Positions 33,981 through 44,340 of a stretch of 64,000 nt of DNA are shown here, one piece after another. The notes under the pieces are model-generated. The model saw only the letters and a program-made list of their open reading frames with translations, did no database searches and was not told the DNA's origin. Position numbers and translations under genes: made by a program. Numbering within the stretch: the first letter of the stretch is position 1; each line of letters starts with the position of its first letter. The DNA is from Nothopassalora personata (Eukaryota > Ascomycota > Dothideomycetes > Mycosphaerellales > Mycosphaerellaceae). Where the stretch lies: positions 2,170,001-2,234,000 of the forward strand of contig CM066296.1 in assembly GCA_033816765.1 (NCBI GenBank). Reading direction: 5' to 3'.

Positions 33981-34685
33981 ATGCTGGCACCAAGGCTCTG
34001 CCGCCCTGACGCAGCCCTGCGATGTGTAGACAACACTATGCCTGGTTCACTTTATCCAGCCTTCCGAATTCAGCGCTGTCGTTTCACCAACTGCACAGCT
34101 CTCCGACAGCAAGAACGACCTCAACGCCGACCGCTGTCCAAGGCGAGTCAATACATGATCACTGGGCTGGAGAATGCCAGAGGCCCTGAAGATTGTTGGC
34201 TTGCACAAAGAAACGAGCAAGATGCAGCGAGACTGTGGAAAAGCCTGAGGGCCGCGAAAGAGCAGATTACACCCGACTCAGCGCGAGAGAGCGATGCAGC
34301 TCGTCTAGAAGCAGAAATGTTACGTATCCGGGCGAAGGAAACACACCGGGCCGCCAAGAAGGCGTACATCGACTACAGAGTGTCTCTGTATCATCGACGC
34401 CTGGTGACTTCGACCGATTCCGACGTAGTGCGGAAGAATCTTGACAGGGCACGCGACCTGAGTCGCGCCAGCTGGGGCTGCATTCGCGCGGACTGGGCAA
34501 CGCTTCTGCCTACGCTTTTGGCTCCGCTGGACGAGTTCAAAGTGTTCGCGCGGCTGGCCAAAATGATCTCTGTCCTGGGATCTACGCTTCGATATGGGCA
34601 TGAGGTAGTGGTGCTGAGAGCTCTGATCATTTTCGGCAGTCCAATGACCTGGATGCCCAAGGATAAAGACAAGAAGCGTCCCTGA
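33981..34685 (+). CDS. Hypothetical protein, 234 aa
   Basis: A single exon from ATG 33981 (MLAPRLCRPDAALRCVDNTM) to TGA at 34683. The N-terminal 60 residues are Arg/Cys/Gln-rich and basic with almost no acidic residues, which could be a mitochondrial presequence. Residues about 75-175 form a long charged helix (DAARLWKSLRAAKEQITPDS, then EAEMLRIRAKETHRAAKKAY) of coiled-coil character. The last 60 residues include a hydrophobic stretch. A real ATG and a coherent helical pattern favour coding, but the family is not recognised. Confidence 0.5.
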   Translation: MLAPRLCRPDAALRCVDNTMPGSLYPAFRIQRCRFTNCTALRQQERPQRRPLSKASQYMITGLENARGPEDCWLAQRNEQDAARLWKSLRAAKEQITPDSARESDAARLEAEMLRIRAKETHRAAKKAYIDYRVSLYHRRLVTSTDSDVVRKNLDRARDLSRASWGCIRADWATLLPTLLAPLDEFKVFARLAKMISVLGSTLRYGHEVVVLRALIIFGSPMTWMPKDKDKKRP

Positions 34686-35159
34686 GAATGAATCACCGCC
34701 ATGATCTCGTCACGTCGTGCGACAGCCGAGTCCTTATAGCACTCAGGCCTGCCAGCCTGTACTTGGAACATGGTCCAATGCGATCGGAGCACAAAGGCTT
34801 TGCCCGTAGTGCCCGGCAAACGCGCTGGCTGTGAATGTCGTATCAACAGTATGTCTGCATAGGAGCAGTGACTCGAAGCGAAATTGGCATGATCCAGCTT
34901 ACATTCATCTCGAGTCAGCGGGCCATTAGATTGTAGCTCCCGTCCCGAGAAACAAATATTTCTTGCTCTTCCCACTCATCCACCATATTCTTTGCCATTC
35001 AGCAAACCCAAGATCGCAAGCCACTTGAAACCTGCACAATTCCACAAAGACACGCAGCACTAGATAGCCAGTGGGCTTTCCCTGTGAACACAGTCATCTT
35101 GTTGCCGGTACTCACTCAAGTAACCTTTGAAGGTTTCTACTAAAAGCTACAGACCTGGT

Positions 35160-35836
35160 CAGACTGGCGTGGTGGTCGTCGTCTTTGACCCAGACCCGAT
35201 CAAGATGCTCAAAGGCGTAAAGGGCGTGGATGCAGCTGTTTGCGACGGCAGAATAGCTCAAATGAAGGAGCGTTCATGTGGGTGGCGACCCTGAACACGA
35301 TACTCACATCATCCTTCCGCTCACGAGCCTACTTGGGTGCCCTCTACAACACTGCATCGGCGCCGATATGGGTGCTCTGTACGAGGACACACCCCACAAC
35401 GAGTTTTTACGCCACGCTCGCGTAACATCGACCCGAAGTCGCCAACCTTCGCTGTCTCCATTGCGGCTGCCGACACCGAGATCAAACTCACTCGAACCAA
35501 TTCCAGAACCTCGATGGCCAGGGTGCAAAGGCAATAGAAGCTTTCGCCAGACTCGAGCTTGGTGATATCCGAGCGCTGCAAGACCTGGACCCTGGCAGCG
35601 AGGACTACGACGCGGCGAAAGCGAGAGCCGTCGAGTCTGCAGCTCGAGCGAACTCAGAACACTTCGGCAGCTTCCATCAACAGCACAAGAAAGGTCTAGT
35701 CTGCCAGACTTGCGGATTTCCTCGTGGCTGGCGTGATACCAAGCTGTCGGCGTGGGACACGTGCAAGGTTACAGTCTACTGTGGCGAAACGTGCCAGAGC
35801 AAGGATGTGAAGATTCACAAGGCTAGCAAGGATTAA
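35160..35836 (+). pseudogene. Broken gene with MYND-like zinc-binding C-terminus
   Basis: Successive frames give parts of one protein: VVVVVFDPDPIKMLKGVKGV (from about 35168), then GDPEHDTHIILPLTSLLGCP and ALYEDTPHNEFLRHAR (frame 2, to about 35426), then NIDPKSPTFAVSIAAADTEI (frame 3), then KAIEAFARLELGDIRALQDL running to the stop at 35834. The last part ends with CQTCGFPRGW, a CKVTVYCGETCQ and IHK pattern, like the second half of a MYND zinc finger. Frame changes near 35426 (2 extra nt, GT) and 35498 cannot be explained by introns of workable length, so this looks like a recently inactivated gene; sequencing error is an alternative. Its function is unknown. Confidence 0.5.
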
Positions 35837-35839
35837 AAA

Positions 35840-37485
35840 GGCGATCCGTGATGCAGGCTGGGCTAACTCAGTGTGGTTGTTCTTGCTGCTGTTCAGGTGC
35901 AATAGCTCTCTTGATGGGCCGGGTGCAAATGGGCCGATCTTTCTAGGTCTCGTTGGACGACTGAATGCTTTCAATCGACGACACATAGGCACACCCATGG
36001 ACATAGCTTTGAAGGCATGCAAGCACAACGTTTATGGGCTTTCAGCGTCGCCGGTCACCTGGCTGCCGCAGATAGTTCAGAGATCACACTGATTTTCAGG
36101 TATTCCATGTGGGAAGCATCGTCCCAGGCTGAAGAGATGCACAAGGGCCGAGATCATAAGGCAATGCGGTTTGACGTCAAATGTTTCTGCTGAGGGATGC
36201 ATTCGTGCAGATAAAAAGTTCTAGCACGTACAACCACAGATTCGTGAGATGCGGTCTCAGTTGAGCCCATTGAATGTGGCGTCTAGACTCCAGAGTATAT
36301 TTCCGTTTTCTGCAGGCCGGAGAGACCTCTTTGTCCCGTCATACCAAATTCGACTGACTCCGACCGCTCAGTCACCGCAGCGTTTGCGCTGTTGCTACGG
36401 CTCGGCACTAGCATGCAAATGTTGTTGTGAATAAGGTAGCCAGAGGCCATAAGGCCGCCTAGGTCAAACAGCGACGGTAGGGGCCAATCGAAGCCTTTGG
36501 CCATCTGACAACGTTTGACATGTCGCTAGGGTCTGCACACCAACAAATGGTGTCAAGGGCCCCATGCACATTGGAACTGACCATGTCCGTGCATTGATGC
36601 CTTGCGATGTCATGACCAACACGACAATCTAGAACTTACAGTTCCGACATTGGAAGGTATTAGAAGTCGCCCCAGGTCTTGCTATCTTTGGTTGCCAGTC
36701 CGTCTCAATTCCTGACCGGTGTTCTTCGAGACTTACAGAGACAGCCTACATCATATCCGCCGGGTGTGCAACAGTCGCAGCCGTAGTCTTCGGTACAGGG
36801 AGCTACAATGCATGATCAGCGCGGTCTCCAGAAAGGAACGAAGGAGAGGCGGAACACATCCCGGCCTTGTCCTAACGCGAGGATAGGGAGGATATGAGAA
36901 AGAGGTTGATCTGCATGGTTGGTGTCTCGTGGGACCTTAATTGCGGCCTCCGACTTGCGTGGAAATGGCTTGTTGGAACAGGAACAGGACGAGACATGTA
37001 TCATAGGGATGGATGTGCAGAGGGGAATCAAATGATGTTCAACACCACCACAGGGAGCCAGAACGTGGTGTCGCAAATCTGTCTGGACCAAGACAGTGGC
37101 ACTTCCTGGGCCAAGACCGGCAACATGAGAGGGAGGAGCGTCCCGGGTCGAGACCTAGGCGCAGGATAACTGCGGAAAGTGAGGACTGGATGTGAGTCTA
37201 AGAGACCTTTGGTACCAGAGTAGGGCTGTGCTCGAAGCATAGATGACGCCTTTTCAAAACCCGGCCAGACTTGGCGATCAGCTTCAAAAGGAGATCGACA
37301 AGATACGGAGGCCATCGGCGTTCTTTTTCTCCCCTCTACAGCTCCTCTGTCTGCTCTCATGGTGTGAGAGGGAAGGGGCTTCATGTCGTGAGTATGACAA
37401 CAGCAGCGGCAGAGCAGATTCCATCCATTCCATTCGTTGATCGTCCGCTGCGTAGCTCCACGCCGCTCGTTTCCAGTGCACATAT
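35840..37485. other. Intergenic, no gene seen
   Basis: 1.6 kb of mixed-composition sequence with only short ORFs on both strands. The last about 150 bp lie in the 3' UTR side of ATP9. Confidence 0.5.
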
Positions 37486-37486
37486 C

Positions 37487-38070
37487 CTAATATGCATAAA
37501 GCATCAAGAACGTAATCATCATCGCGAACAGCCCCTGAGCCTCAGCGAACGCGAAGCCCATGATAGCGTACTGGAACAGCTGGCCTGAAAGTGATACATC
37601 GTCAGTACAGGCCGTATGAAAACAATCCTGCACCCGAGGCTCACCTCTCATCGAAGGATTCCTCGACACGCCAATGATCAACGCAGCAAATACAGCTCCA
37701 ATGCCCACGCCGGCACCCGCCAGCCCAACAGTAGCCAAGCCCGCGCCTTGCAATTTTGCTGCCAACACGATGGCACCTGTGGTTGTCTCAGCTGTGATGC
37801 TGCGGGATTGGGCGCTGTTGCGGATCGTGTTGGCAAGAAAGGCGCTCTTGGCGTTCGACTGCAACAGGCCGTGGCGAGCGATGGGTTGGCGGGAAGCGGG
37901 TGTAAGGGAGCTTCGAATGGTGGTGAGGCCTGGTAGGAAGCATACGTGAGTGCTTAACGACAAGTCTTTGAGCTCGGAGACTCACCTCGCGGCGTGGACA
38001 GCATGCGACGCGACTGGCGTGCGACGCTTACGCGCATCGTTGATGAGGCGAGCTTGCTGGAGGTGAACAT
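37487..38070 (-). CDS. ATP9: ATP synthase subunit 9 (c-ring proteolipid), nuclear-encoded precursor, 155 aa
   Basis: Three exons: 37986-38070, 37645-37929, 37487-37584; introns of 56 and 60 bp (GTGAGT/CTACCAG and GTGAGC/TTTCAG), both phase 1. The product starts [20 protein letters not shown], an Arg/Ser-rich mitochondrial presequence of about 75 residues. It continues into the mature proteolipid: [20 protein letters not shown], the polar loop [12 protein letters not shown], and the second helix with the proton-carrying Glu in [14 protein letters not shown]. The mature part has the usual two hydrophobic hairpin helices. It forms the c-ring of mitochondrial ATP synthase. As in other filamentous ascomycetes the gene is nuclear. 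It is divergent to RRP6. Confidence 0.95.
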
Positions 38071-38787
38071 GGTGAGTTGTGGTGTCCTGGCCGTCTTGAG
38101 ATCTGAGGGGTAATTCTTCTTAGGTCAACTTGAGGTGAATCGATATGTTTATGAAGATGATTCTCAGCCCTGACATAGTCGAAAGGTAGTCATCGCAATG
38201 GGCTCGATCCTGCGCCCGCTTTTGTACGACTTCAAGCTTCATGCTACCGCACTCGAATTCGCGTGCGCGGAACGCAACTTCCACATTCTTGTGTCACGAT
38301 CATCGTCAGTTCAGCCAAATCCGTTTCGTGGTCACCGAACAGCAGCGGCGTGTTGTTGCTGGGAGAAAGACGCTGTTTATGAGGATTGAGCCACTGAAGA
38401 GGGAGAGGTCGTGGATGTTGGATACTAGTGCCAGAGAGGCTGGTCCGCCATCGGATGAGGTATTGTTGAGGCCTGCGCCGTTGAGTGCGTATGCAATACG
38501 ATTCGAGTGCGAGAACATTGTATTTATTGTTGGTGAATGCCTGCTGCATGAACATATTCTGGGCTTAATGTGGGATCGCTGATGAAGAAGGTGCGTGGAG
38601 GAGGGCAGGGAAAGAGCGTTCACCTTAAGGTAATTTCTACGGAGGGAGGACGGCACACGGCCCGAGGCGCCGCATAATCCTTGTCGCGCATCACTATGCA
38701 AAAGTTGCCTACAACGATGAGGCGTAGCATTACATAGCCTTCACCGCGTCTCACGAATCACCCGATAGCACGGCCGAGTCGCGCAAG
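38071..38787. other. Divergent intergenic region between ATP9 and RRP6
   Basis: It serves both promoters. Two overlapping plus-strand frames (38198-38389, starting MGSILRPLLYDFKLHATALE, and 38241-38582) are open but in different frames. A short gene with a frameshift or intron is possible but not supported. Confidence 0.4.
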
Positions 38788-41387
38788 ATGGACGACTTCA
38801 ACAGCGTCGAAGCGAACATCAAATCCTCTCTCGTCGCGACCATCCGCACCGCCAACGCACTCGGCAACGCAGATCTCGCCTTCCACCGATCGCTCGACGC
38901 GACGGTCGGCGCCACGCTCGACCAGCAGAATGCGCGTCTTTTGGGTCTTGCCGAACGTCTGGTTGGCGTTTCGACGGCGAACACGGAGCTTGTACGTCCT
39001 CGGCGCCTCAAGGACCTCGATTCGGTCGAGAACGAGTGGAAGGCCGTCGTTGATGTCGTCGACAGCCTGCTCGAGCGCGCCGACACGGCCCTGGACGAGT
39101 TCACGGGTGCGGTGAAGAGGCTGAGTCCTGGCGTCGAACAAGTAAGCGATACACACCGGGAGATGGTCCTGAGATGCAGTGCTAAGGACAATCCCAGGCG
39201 CCGCCCTCCAAACCGCCCAAGGTCTCGCGCATCGCTGCGGCACTCAAGACCCAGCCGCTTGACAAGCCGCAGCTGAACTTCGAGCACGTGCCCAAGAACG
39301 ATGAGGTGCTGCCCTTCAAGCCGCTGCTGCAGAGCAAGCCGCATGCGTCAGTGCCGCTGGAGACGGCGCCCGTTGCTTCGGACGAGGATACGCAACTATC
39401 GTATGCCTACCATCTCCTTTCTCACTCTCGCCTTGGCGTGCTGGATCATGAAGATGGTCTGAGGCACCTCTTTTCTTTCACTCCCAAAGCACAACGTTTC
39501 CGACATCTCTTTCCTGATAAGAAACGTGAACACCAACGCTACTGTAACATCAATCCTGACTTACCCAACAGATACCCACATCCCTACCAGCTCGAGATCG
39601 AGCAGTACCGATACCCGTCCTCCGTCTATACGATTAGCGACCCGATCATGTACCAACCCTTCGACTCCACGACCGCGACCTTCGTCGACACCGAGGAAGC
39701 CTTGTACGAGATGCTGGAGGAGCTCAAGCAGGCAAAGGAGATTGCCGTCGACCTGGAACATCACGACAGCAGAACGTACATCGGTATAGTATCACTCATG
39801 CAGATCAGCACACGCGACAAGGATTGGATAGTGGACACGCTTCAGCCGTGGAGGAGAAAGATGCAGTGCCTGAACGAAGTCTTCGCCGATCCAGGCATCA
39901 TCAAGGTGCTGCACGGCGCATACATGGACATCGTCTGGCTCCAACGCGACCTTGGTCTCTACATCGTTGGACTCTTCGACACACACTACGCTGCACGGGC
40001 ATTGGGCTACACTGGTGGAAGTTTGGCTTTCCTGCTCAAGAAGTTCATCGACTTTGACGCTCAGAAGCAATACCAGATGGCCGACTGGCGGATACGGCCA
40101 CTTCCGCAAGAACTATTCGACTACGCCAGAAGCGATACCCACTTCTTGCTCTACATCTTTGACAACATGCGGAATGAGCTGGTGCAGAGGTCTGACTTCT
40201 CGAAGCCAGATCATGAGGGCGACAAGCTATGGGATGTGCTGCAGAGGAGTACCGAGGTCGCCTTGCAGAGGTATGAACATCCTATCTACGACGCAGAACT
40301 GGGTCAGGGTGCTGGAGGGTGGTATAAGATGCTGTCGCGAACTCCCGCACTCTTCTCGAAGGAGCAGTTCTCAGTGTTTCGCGCTGTGCACAAGTGGCGG
40401 GACGATGTGGCGAGGGAGCAAGACGACAGTACGCACTATGTCATGCCAAACCATCAAGTGCTGAGCATTGCCAAGGCTATGCCGCCAAATCGACTGGCAT
40501 TGCTGGGTGTAGCGCAGCCCACCACTCAAACTGTCAAGCTGAGAGCAGATGAGCTGGTGAGTGTGATCGCGAAGGCAAAGGAGGCCGGGAAGGACGGTCC
40601 AGCTATGATGGATATCCTCAATCAGATCGAGCCGCAGGCGCCACGCAAATCTGCGCCAGCACAAGCGACACCAGCAAAGACAACCTCGACGGCAAATGCA
40701 CCGGTGACAGCTTCTATGGCCGACTACACACCGTCATCAACTCTGCCGCTTCGAAGCTCGACTTCGACCTTCTGGGGATCTGCTTTCGACAACAGCGCAC
40801 ACCAGAAGCGAGAGATGTCGTCAGCAGCGAATGTCTCGCTGGCTGTGCCACTACCACCCTTGACGGCAGAGATCTTCGCCAACCCGAACGAAGTCGAAGT
40901 AGAGCCACCGGCGCCTCAGCTTGTGCCTTCGCCGGCACCTGAGGTCTCAGCCGAGGACGACACTTTTATCCTGAAAGAGCGCGGCAAGAAGCGAAAGCGC
41001 CAGCTTGGCAAATTGGCGTCACTCGAGGAGGACGGCATGGCAGCAAACACGGACGAAGTCTCACTAACACCAGATACTGGTCGGGATCAACGCGAACGCG
41101 AGAAAGCCGAGAGAAAGGCAGCGAGGAAGGCTGAAAAGAAAGCAAAGAAGGAAGCACTACAGATTGGGGAGGTTGCTGAAGATGGCGAAGTCGAGGATGA
41201 TGCACCATTCGACTACGCCGCAGCGCCCAGCATCTTGAACCCGCCGAGGGAGCCTAGAGTGAGTGCCAAGGACATGAAGAAGAACCAAAAGCAGAAGAAT
41301 CCGTATGCGAAGGCGCTGGATGCGCCGAAGTGTATGCCGAGGAACCAGAAGGAGGGTCCGGGACGGAGTATGACTTTTAGGAACTGA
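38788..41387 (+). CDS. RRP6: Exosome exonuclease Rrp6 (EXOSC10), 790 aa
   Basis: Three exons: 38788-39141, 39198-39400, 39572-41387; introns of 56 bp (GTAAGC/CCCAG) and 171 bp (GTATGC, CCTGAC branch, CCAACAG). Joined length is 2373 nt. The order is: N-terminal PMC2NT-like helical domain (from MDDFNSVEANIKSSLV); the linker HPYQLEIEQYRYP; the DEDD-Y exonuclease with motif I AVDLEHHDSRTY, motif II LHGAYMDIVWLQRDLG, motif III YARSDTHFLLYIFD; the HRDC domain (FRAVHKWRDDVAREQDDSTH, PPNRLALLGV); and a Lys/Glu-rich tail with nuclear-localisation character (KERGKKRKRQ). It trims and degrades RNA 3' ends in the nucleus with the exosome. Intron 2 is a multiple of three and free of stops, so unspliced mRNA would encode a protein with a 57-residue insertion. 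Confidence 0.95.
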
Positions 41388-41389
41388 AA

Positions 41390-43330
41390 CTGAGCGTGGG
41401 GCATAACGATGGCGTTGAGATCGTCATGGTCACAGCCCACCGTGGCTGGACCAGTCTGCTTTGAGTAGAACCCCAAGAAGGTCAAAATTCCTCAGATCTG
41501 TTCCAATCCACCTTTCCACAGGTCATGGCTTCTCAGCCGTCTCTCTGATCCACTTCTTCTCTTCACATTCCCCATTTGCCCAACCAAGCATTACCACGCA
41601 AACCACAGATCTGGACGCATCTCGCTCTGCCCGCTCATACGGTGCGAAAAACCCGCACACTACACTTTGCAAACCCAAGTGCACAAGAATTTCCACAACC
41701 CCTCCGCAAGCTTTTATGACCTTTTCCCTTGAAGCCTATCACTTTTCTGAAGCGGACTTCTGCCTCGTCTGCAAAGAGCGTGTTTGCTGTGGTGGGGAAG
41801 CGGCGCGTGGAGAAGAGATTTGTGGTTCGCATCACGTATTGATCTTTAGATGACGGAGTCTCTGGGGCTCAAGTACCATGGATTGGGGAATTCTAGTGAG
41901 GTGTACGTGCACTCGAGTCTTGTGGTAGTGGTAGTAATCTTGACGCAAGGCCCGGCAGGTGTGTGCCAGTGGTGGTGTGTATGTAGTCTGATCTGATGGA
42001 CCGGGGGGTCGAGTGCGCGCGGCGTGAGAGTTGGCGCGTCGTCTTGCCTATGTTGGACCAGACCTCGGCGGAAAGAGCAGGGGAGACGGAAGGAGTGGTG
42101 TAGCATGTTTGTCTTGTGGATTGTAATATGGAAAGAATCTGTTTCTTACTTCCAGTTATGGTGTGATCCAGCCCTGATGGTAATGTTGGGAGCGAGATTT
42201 GTTCGATGCTTCGGGAGTGGTGGAGGTGTGGTGTGTGTGTGAGAAACCGGGATCGAAAAGTAAGTAAGTGAGCTCAAGACGCGAATTGTGGAAAAATTTC
42301 CCAGATGACTTGGCAGTCACATGCAGTCGCTAGTCCATGGTGTAGCCAAGCGTCGTCTTCAGGATCGATCTAGCCGCACTCGCTACATAGACAACCATCC
42401 ATCGACGGCAACGTCCGGCTTCACCAGCTCCAGCTTTATTGGCCAGCACTCCGTCGCCCGCTTTTTGAGTTATTCCACTCAGCACTGATATGAATGCCCG
42501 AAACTTCTCTCCGTAGCTCCGCATCTATGGCGCGCAATCACAATCCAATGTCTGTCAGAACTCAATCCCCAGGCAGATGATTCTTTCCTCGGTGCTGTAG
42601 AGGTAAGGGAGCAGCTCTCCGCTCGCGTTAACGCACCAGATGGGCGCGTAATTGGTGGTTGGCGGAACTCGGATTTCCATCTGTCGAAGTTGCAGCCGTA
42701 GATTTTTTTTCGATCGGTCGAAGCGACTTTGCCGACTTTGGACCAGATCTTGCCGGGGGTTGCGGGCCGAGGAGGCTTGGGCGCTGGTTTAGGATGTAGA
42801 GTGAGGAAATGAATTCGTTATCCTTGGTGGTTGTGTTGCCAGACATGGTAGTCGCGATGATTGTGACTATGAGATCGACTTTATTGAATCTGCCGCGGAA
42901 GAGCAGTGTGTAAAGGCGAGTGAGTTCAAAACACGAAAATTGTGTAGTCTTGGCAGACTTCACGTGCACGTGCACGTTCACATGCAAATTTGCGCTAGCG
43001 AGCGTGCACCTCTTCATACGAACGGCACTTCATACCAAGCGAACGGCCTCCCGTCAATGCACATGTGCTCCTCTGCCTTCACAGACTTGACTACAAAGCC
43101 TCAAGCTTCCGTGGAAATTTGCCGCAGCTGCATCTGTATTCAGCACCCCTGAGCCGGCCTTAAGCCCGCGTAGACTGATGCAGTCGGCATGGCGGATAGA
43201 TGGCAGGCAGCAGACGATACCGCACCCAGGACTGGAGATAAAATTTTCCAGCGTATATCGTAACCTATACCCGAAACTTGTAGTAGTAGTCAAGGACTTC
43301 TTGACGCGAGGCACGGCAGGTGCGCGTCAG
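41390..43330. other. Intergenic before the repeat-rich zone
   Basis: No firm gene. Two short stretches resemble each other (about 41915-41970 and 43275-43325: CTTGACGC-AGGC-CGGCAGGTG), hinting at an old duplication. A possible small gene lies at 42555-42846 (listed separately). Confidence 0.4.
42555..42846 (-). pseudogene. Possible small gene with a frameshift at an A8 run
   Basis: ATG at 42846 opens a frame MSGNTTTKDNEFISSLYILN. After an A8 homopolymer (minus strand; T8 at 42703-42710) a different frame continues with protein-like sequence ending NASGELLPYLYSTEERIICL and a stop at 42555-42557. One base fewer in the homopolymer would join the two. It could be a real indel mutation, a sequencing error, or chance. 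Confidence 0.3.
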
Positions 43331-43347
43331 AGGGGGCCGGTGAGATG

Positions 43348-43551
43348 TTAATTTGTACTTGCAAGCTGACCAGGACGTGACGGCTGGGCGATCCAGCTGC
43401 GGAGTTTCATCGATGTCGAGTCTGACATGTGCGACCAGATTTCTGCTGCTAGAGCGAGAAGGCCGGTGCGCTTGTTGGTGTCACTGGCTTGTCTTAACAG
43501 AAGTGAGATTGCGAGCTGGCTTACCGGCGAGCTGTCAGTGGTGTTTGACAC
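43348..43551 (-). pseudogene. F-box-like N-terminal relic, copy C
   Basis: The minus frame reads SQLAISLLLRQASDTNKRTG then LLALAAEIW, parallel to the copy at 46596-46778 (SQLVISLLLTQATNTNKRTS...DLLPEIW). This copy lacks an ATG (GTG at the equivalent position) and has diverged at the LPPEI core. It is probably non-functional. Confidence 0.35.
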
Positions 43552-43867
43552 GTTATTGGTAGCATTATTGGCAGTTGGACTTATGGTGGCGGTAGTGATG
43601 GCAGGCAGAGTTTTGATGTCAAGTGTTATCGAGAAGGGGCTGAGAAAAGTGAGGTTTAAGAATGGGCACGTGTGTGAGTTTGCTAATTACAAACGAACGT
43701 AGTGACTCATGTGTTTGTTAAAACAGCCGCTCTCAGAATTCGAGTACGACCGCGGCATGAGACCATCAACGACCACCCTTCGCCTTCCGCCTCCAACTTC
43801 ACGTCAACTCGCCAGCTCTCCACTACACCCTTCTTCAAGGCTCCGATCAATTTACCGAGTTGTTCGT

Positions 43868-44050
43868 TCAGCAGTTCCGGTTGTACTGCGATCCGCAGTT
43901 GTGCTTTGCACCGGTATTGGTAGGTGAGCTACCTCTGTAATCACGAGGAGTCACTTCGTTGCTCGTAGGAGTAGCGTCAAGGACCGGTCCGGCCGGAGCA
44001 GCAAATGTGGTAGTTGCTGCAACAAAGATGATAGTAAGTAGGAACTTCAT
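43868..44050 (-). CDS. Small secreted protein SSP-1, 60 aa (effector-like)
   Basis: ATG 44048-44050. MKFLLTIIFVAATTTFAAPA is a textbook signal peptide with likely cleavage after Ala18 (FAA|PAG). The mature part is about 42 residues, polar (EVTPRDYRGSSPTNTGAKHN) with two cysteines near the C-terminus (CGSQYNRNC). It shares its signal peptide, the VLDA motif, the TPR motif and upstream promoter with the gene at 47136-47390, so this is one member of a duplicated family. No known domain is recognised. It has the size, secretion and location (edge of a RIP-mutated transposon island) expected of a host-interaction protein, but no function can be assigned from sequence. It is shorter than its paralogue, possibly truncated. 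Confidence 0.65.
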   Translation of the reverse strand: MKFLLTIIFVAATTTFAAPAGPVLDATPTSNEVTPRDYRGSSPTNTGAKHNCGSQYNRNC

Positions 44051-44216
44051 TGCGCCGGTAGTTTGTATAAATGTTAGACTGAAAACAAGTATAATCGGTT
44101 AATGCTTACAAAGTGTTGACTGAAGTTGAGGTCGTTAAAGGATATTGTAGGGCTTCTTGTAGTCTCTGGATGGATGATCTGGATTTCTGCTTCTTCGTAA
44201 GAGTAAGAGAAAGGGC

Positions 44217-44225
44217 ATTATATAT
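44217..44225 (-). promoter_or_regulatory. TATA-like element of SSP-1
   Basis: ATATATAAT on the minus strand, 167 bp upstream of the SSP-1 start. It sits inside an about 20 bp stretch (GGGCATTATATATGGACTGT) that is also present upstream of the paralogue at 47506, so the promoter was duplicated with the gene. Confidence 0.5.
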
Positions 44226-44340
44226 GGACTGTAGCATCGAAGACCGAAATTACAACGTTGTACAGTCCTAGTAAGCTCCTAACTAATTGTTAAGCTATGT
44301 TCTAGAGAAGAGCCGATATGCCTCCTTACCTACCTATTAC

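Larger units (their letters stand above)
43340..44340. repeat. Segmental duplication, copy C (secreted-protein cassette)
   Basis: About 1 kb that aligns by eye with 46600-47660 in the same orientation. Shared blocks include GCGCTTGTTGGTGT (43457 / 46700), ACTCATG...CAGCCGCTCTCAGAA (43705 / 46865), CCATCAACGACCACCCTTCG (43763 / 46980), ACTTCACGTCAACTCGCCAG, the secreted-protein signal-peptide region, and the promoter AAGGGCATTATATATGGACT. Divergence is moderate with several indels. Confidence 0.85.

Noticed and set aside
37616..37949. Plus-strand ORFs over ATP9
   Set aside because: Antisense shadows; they also cross an ATP9 intron.
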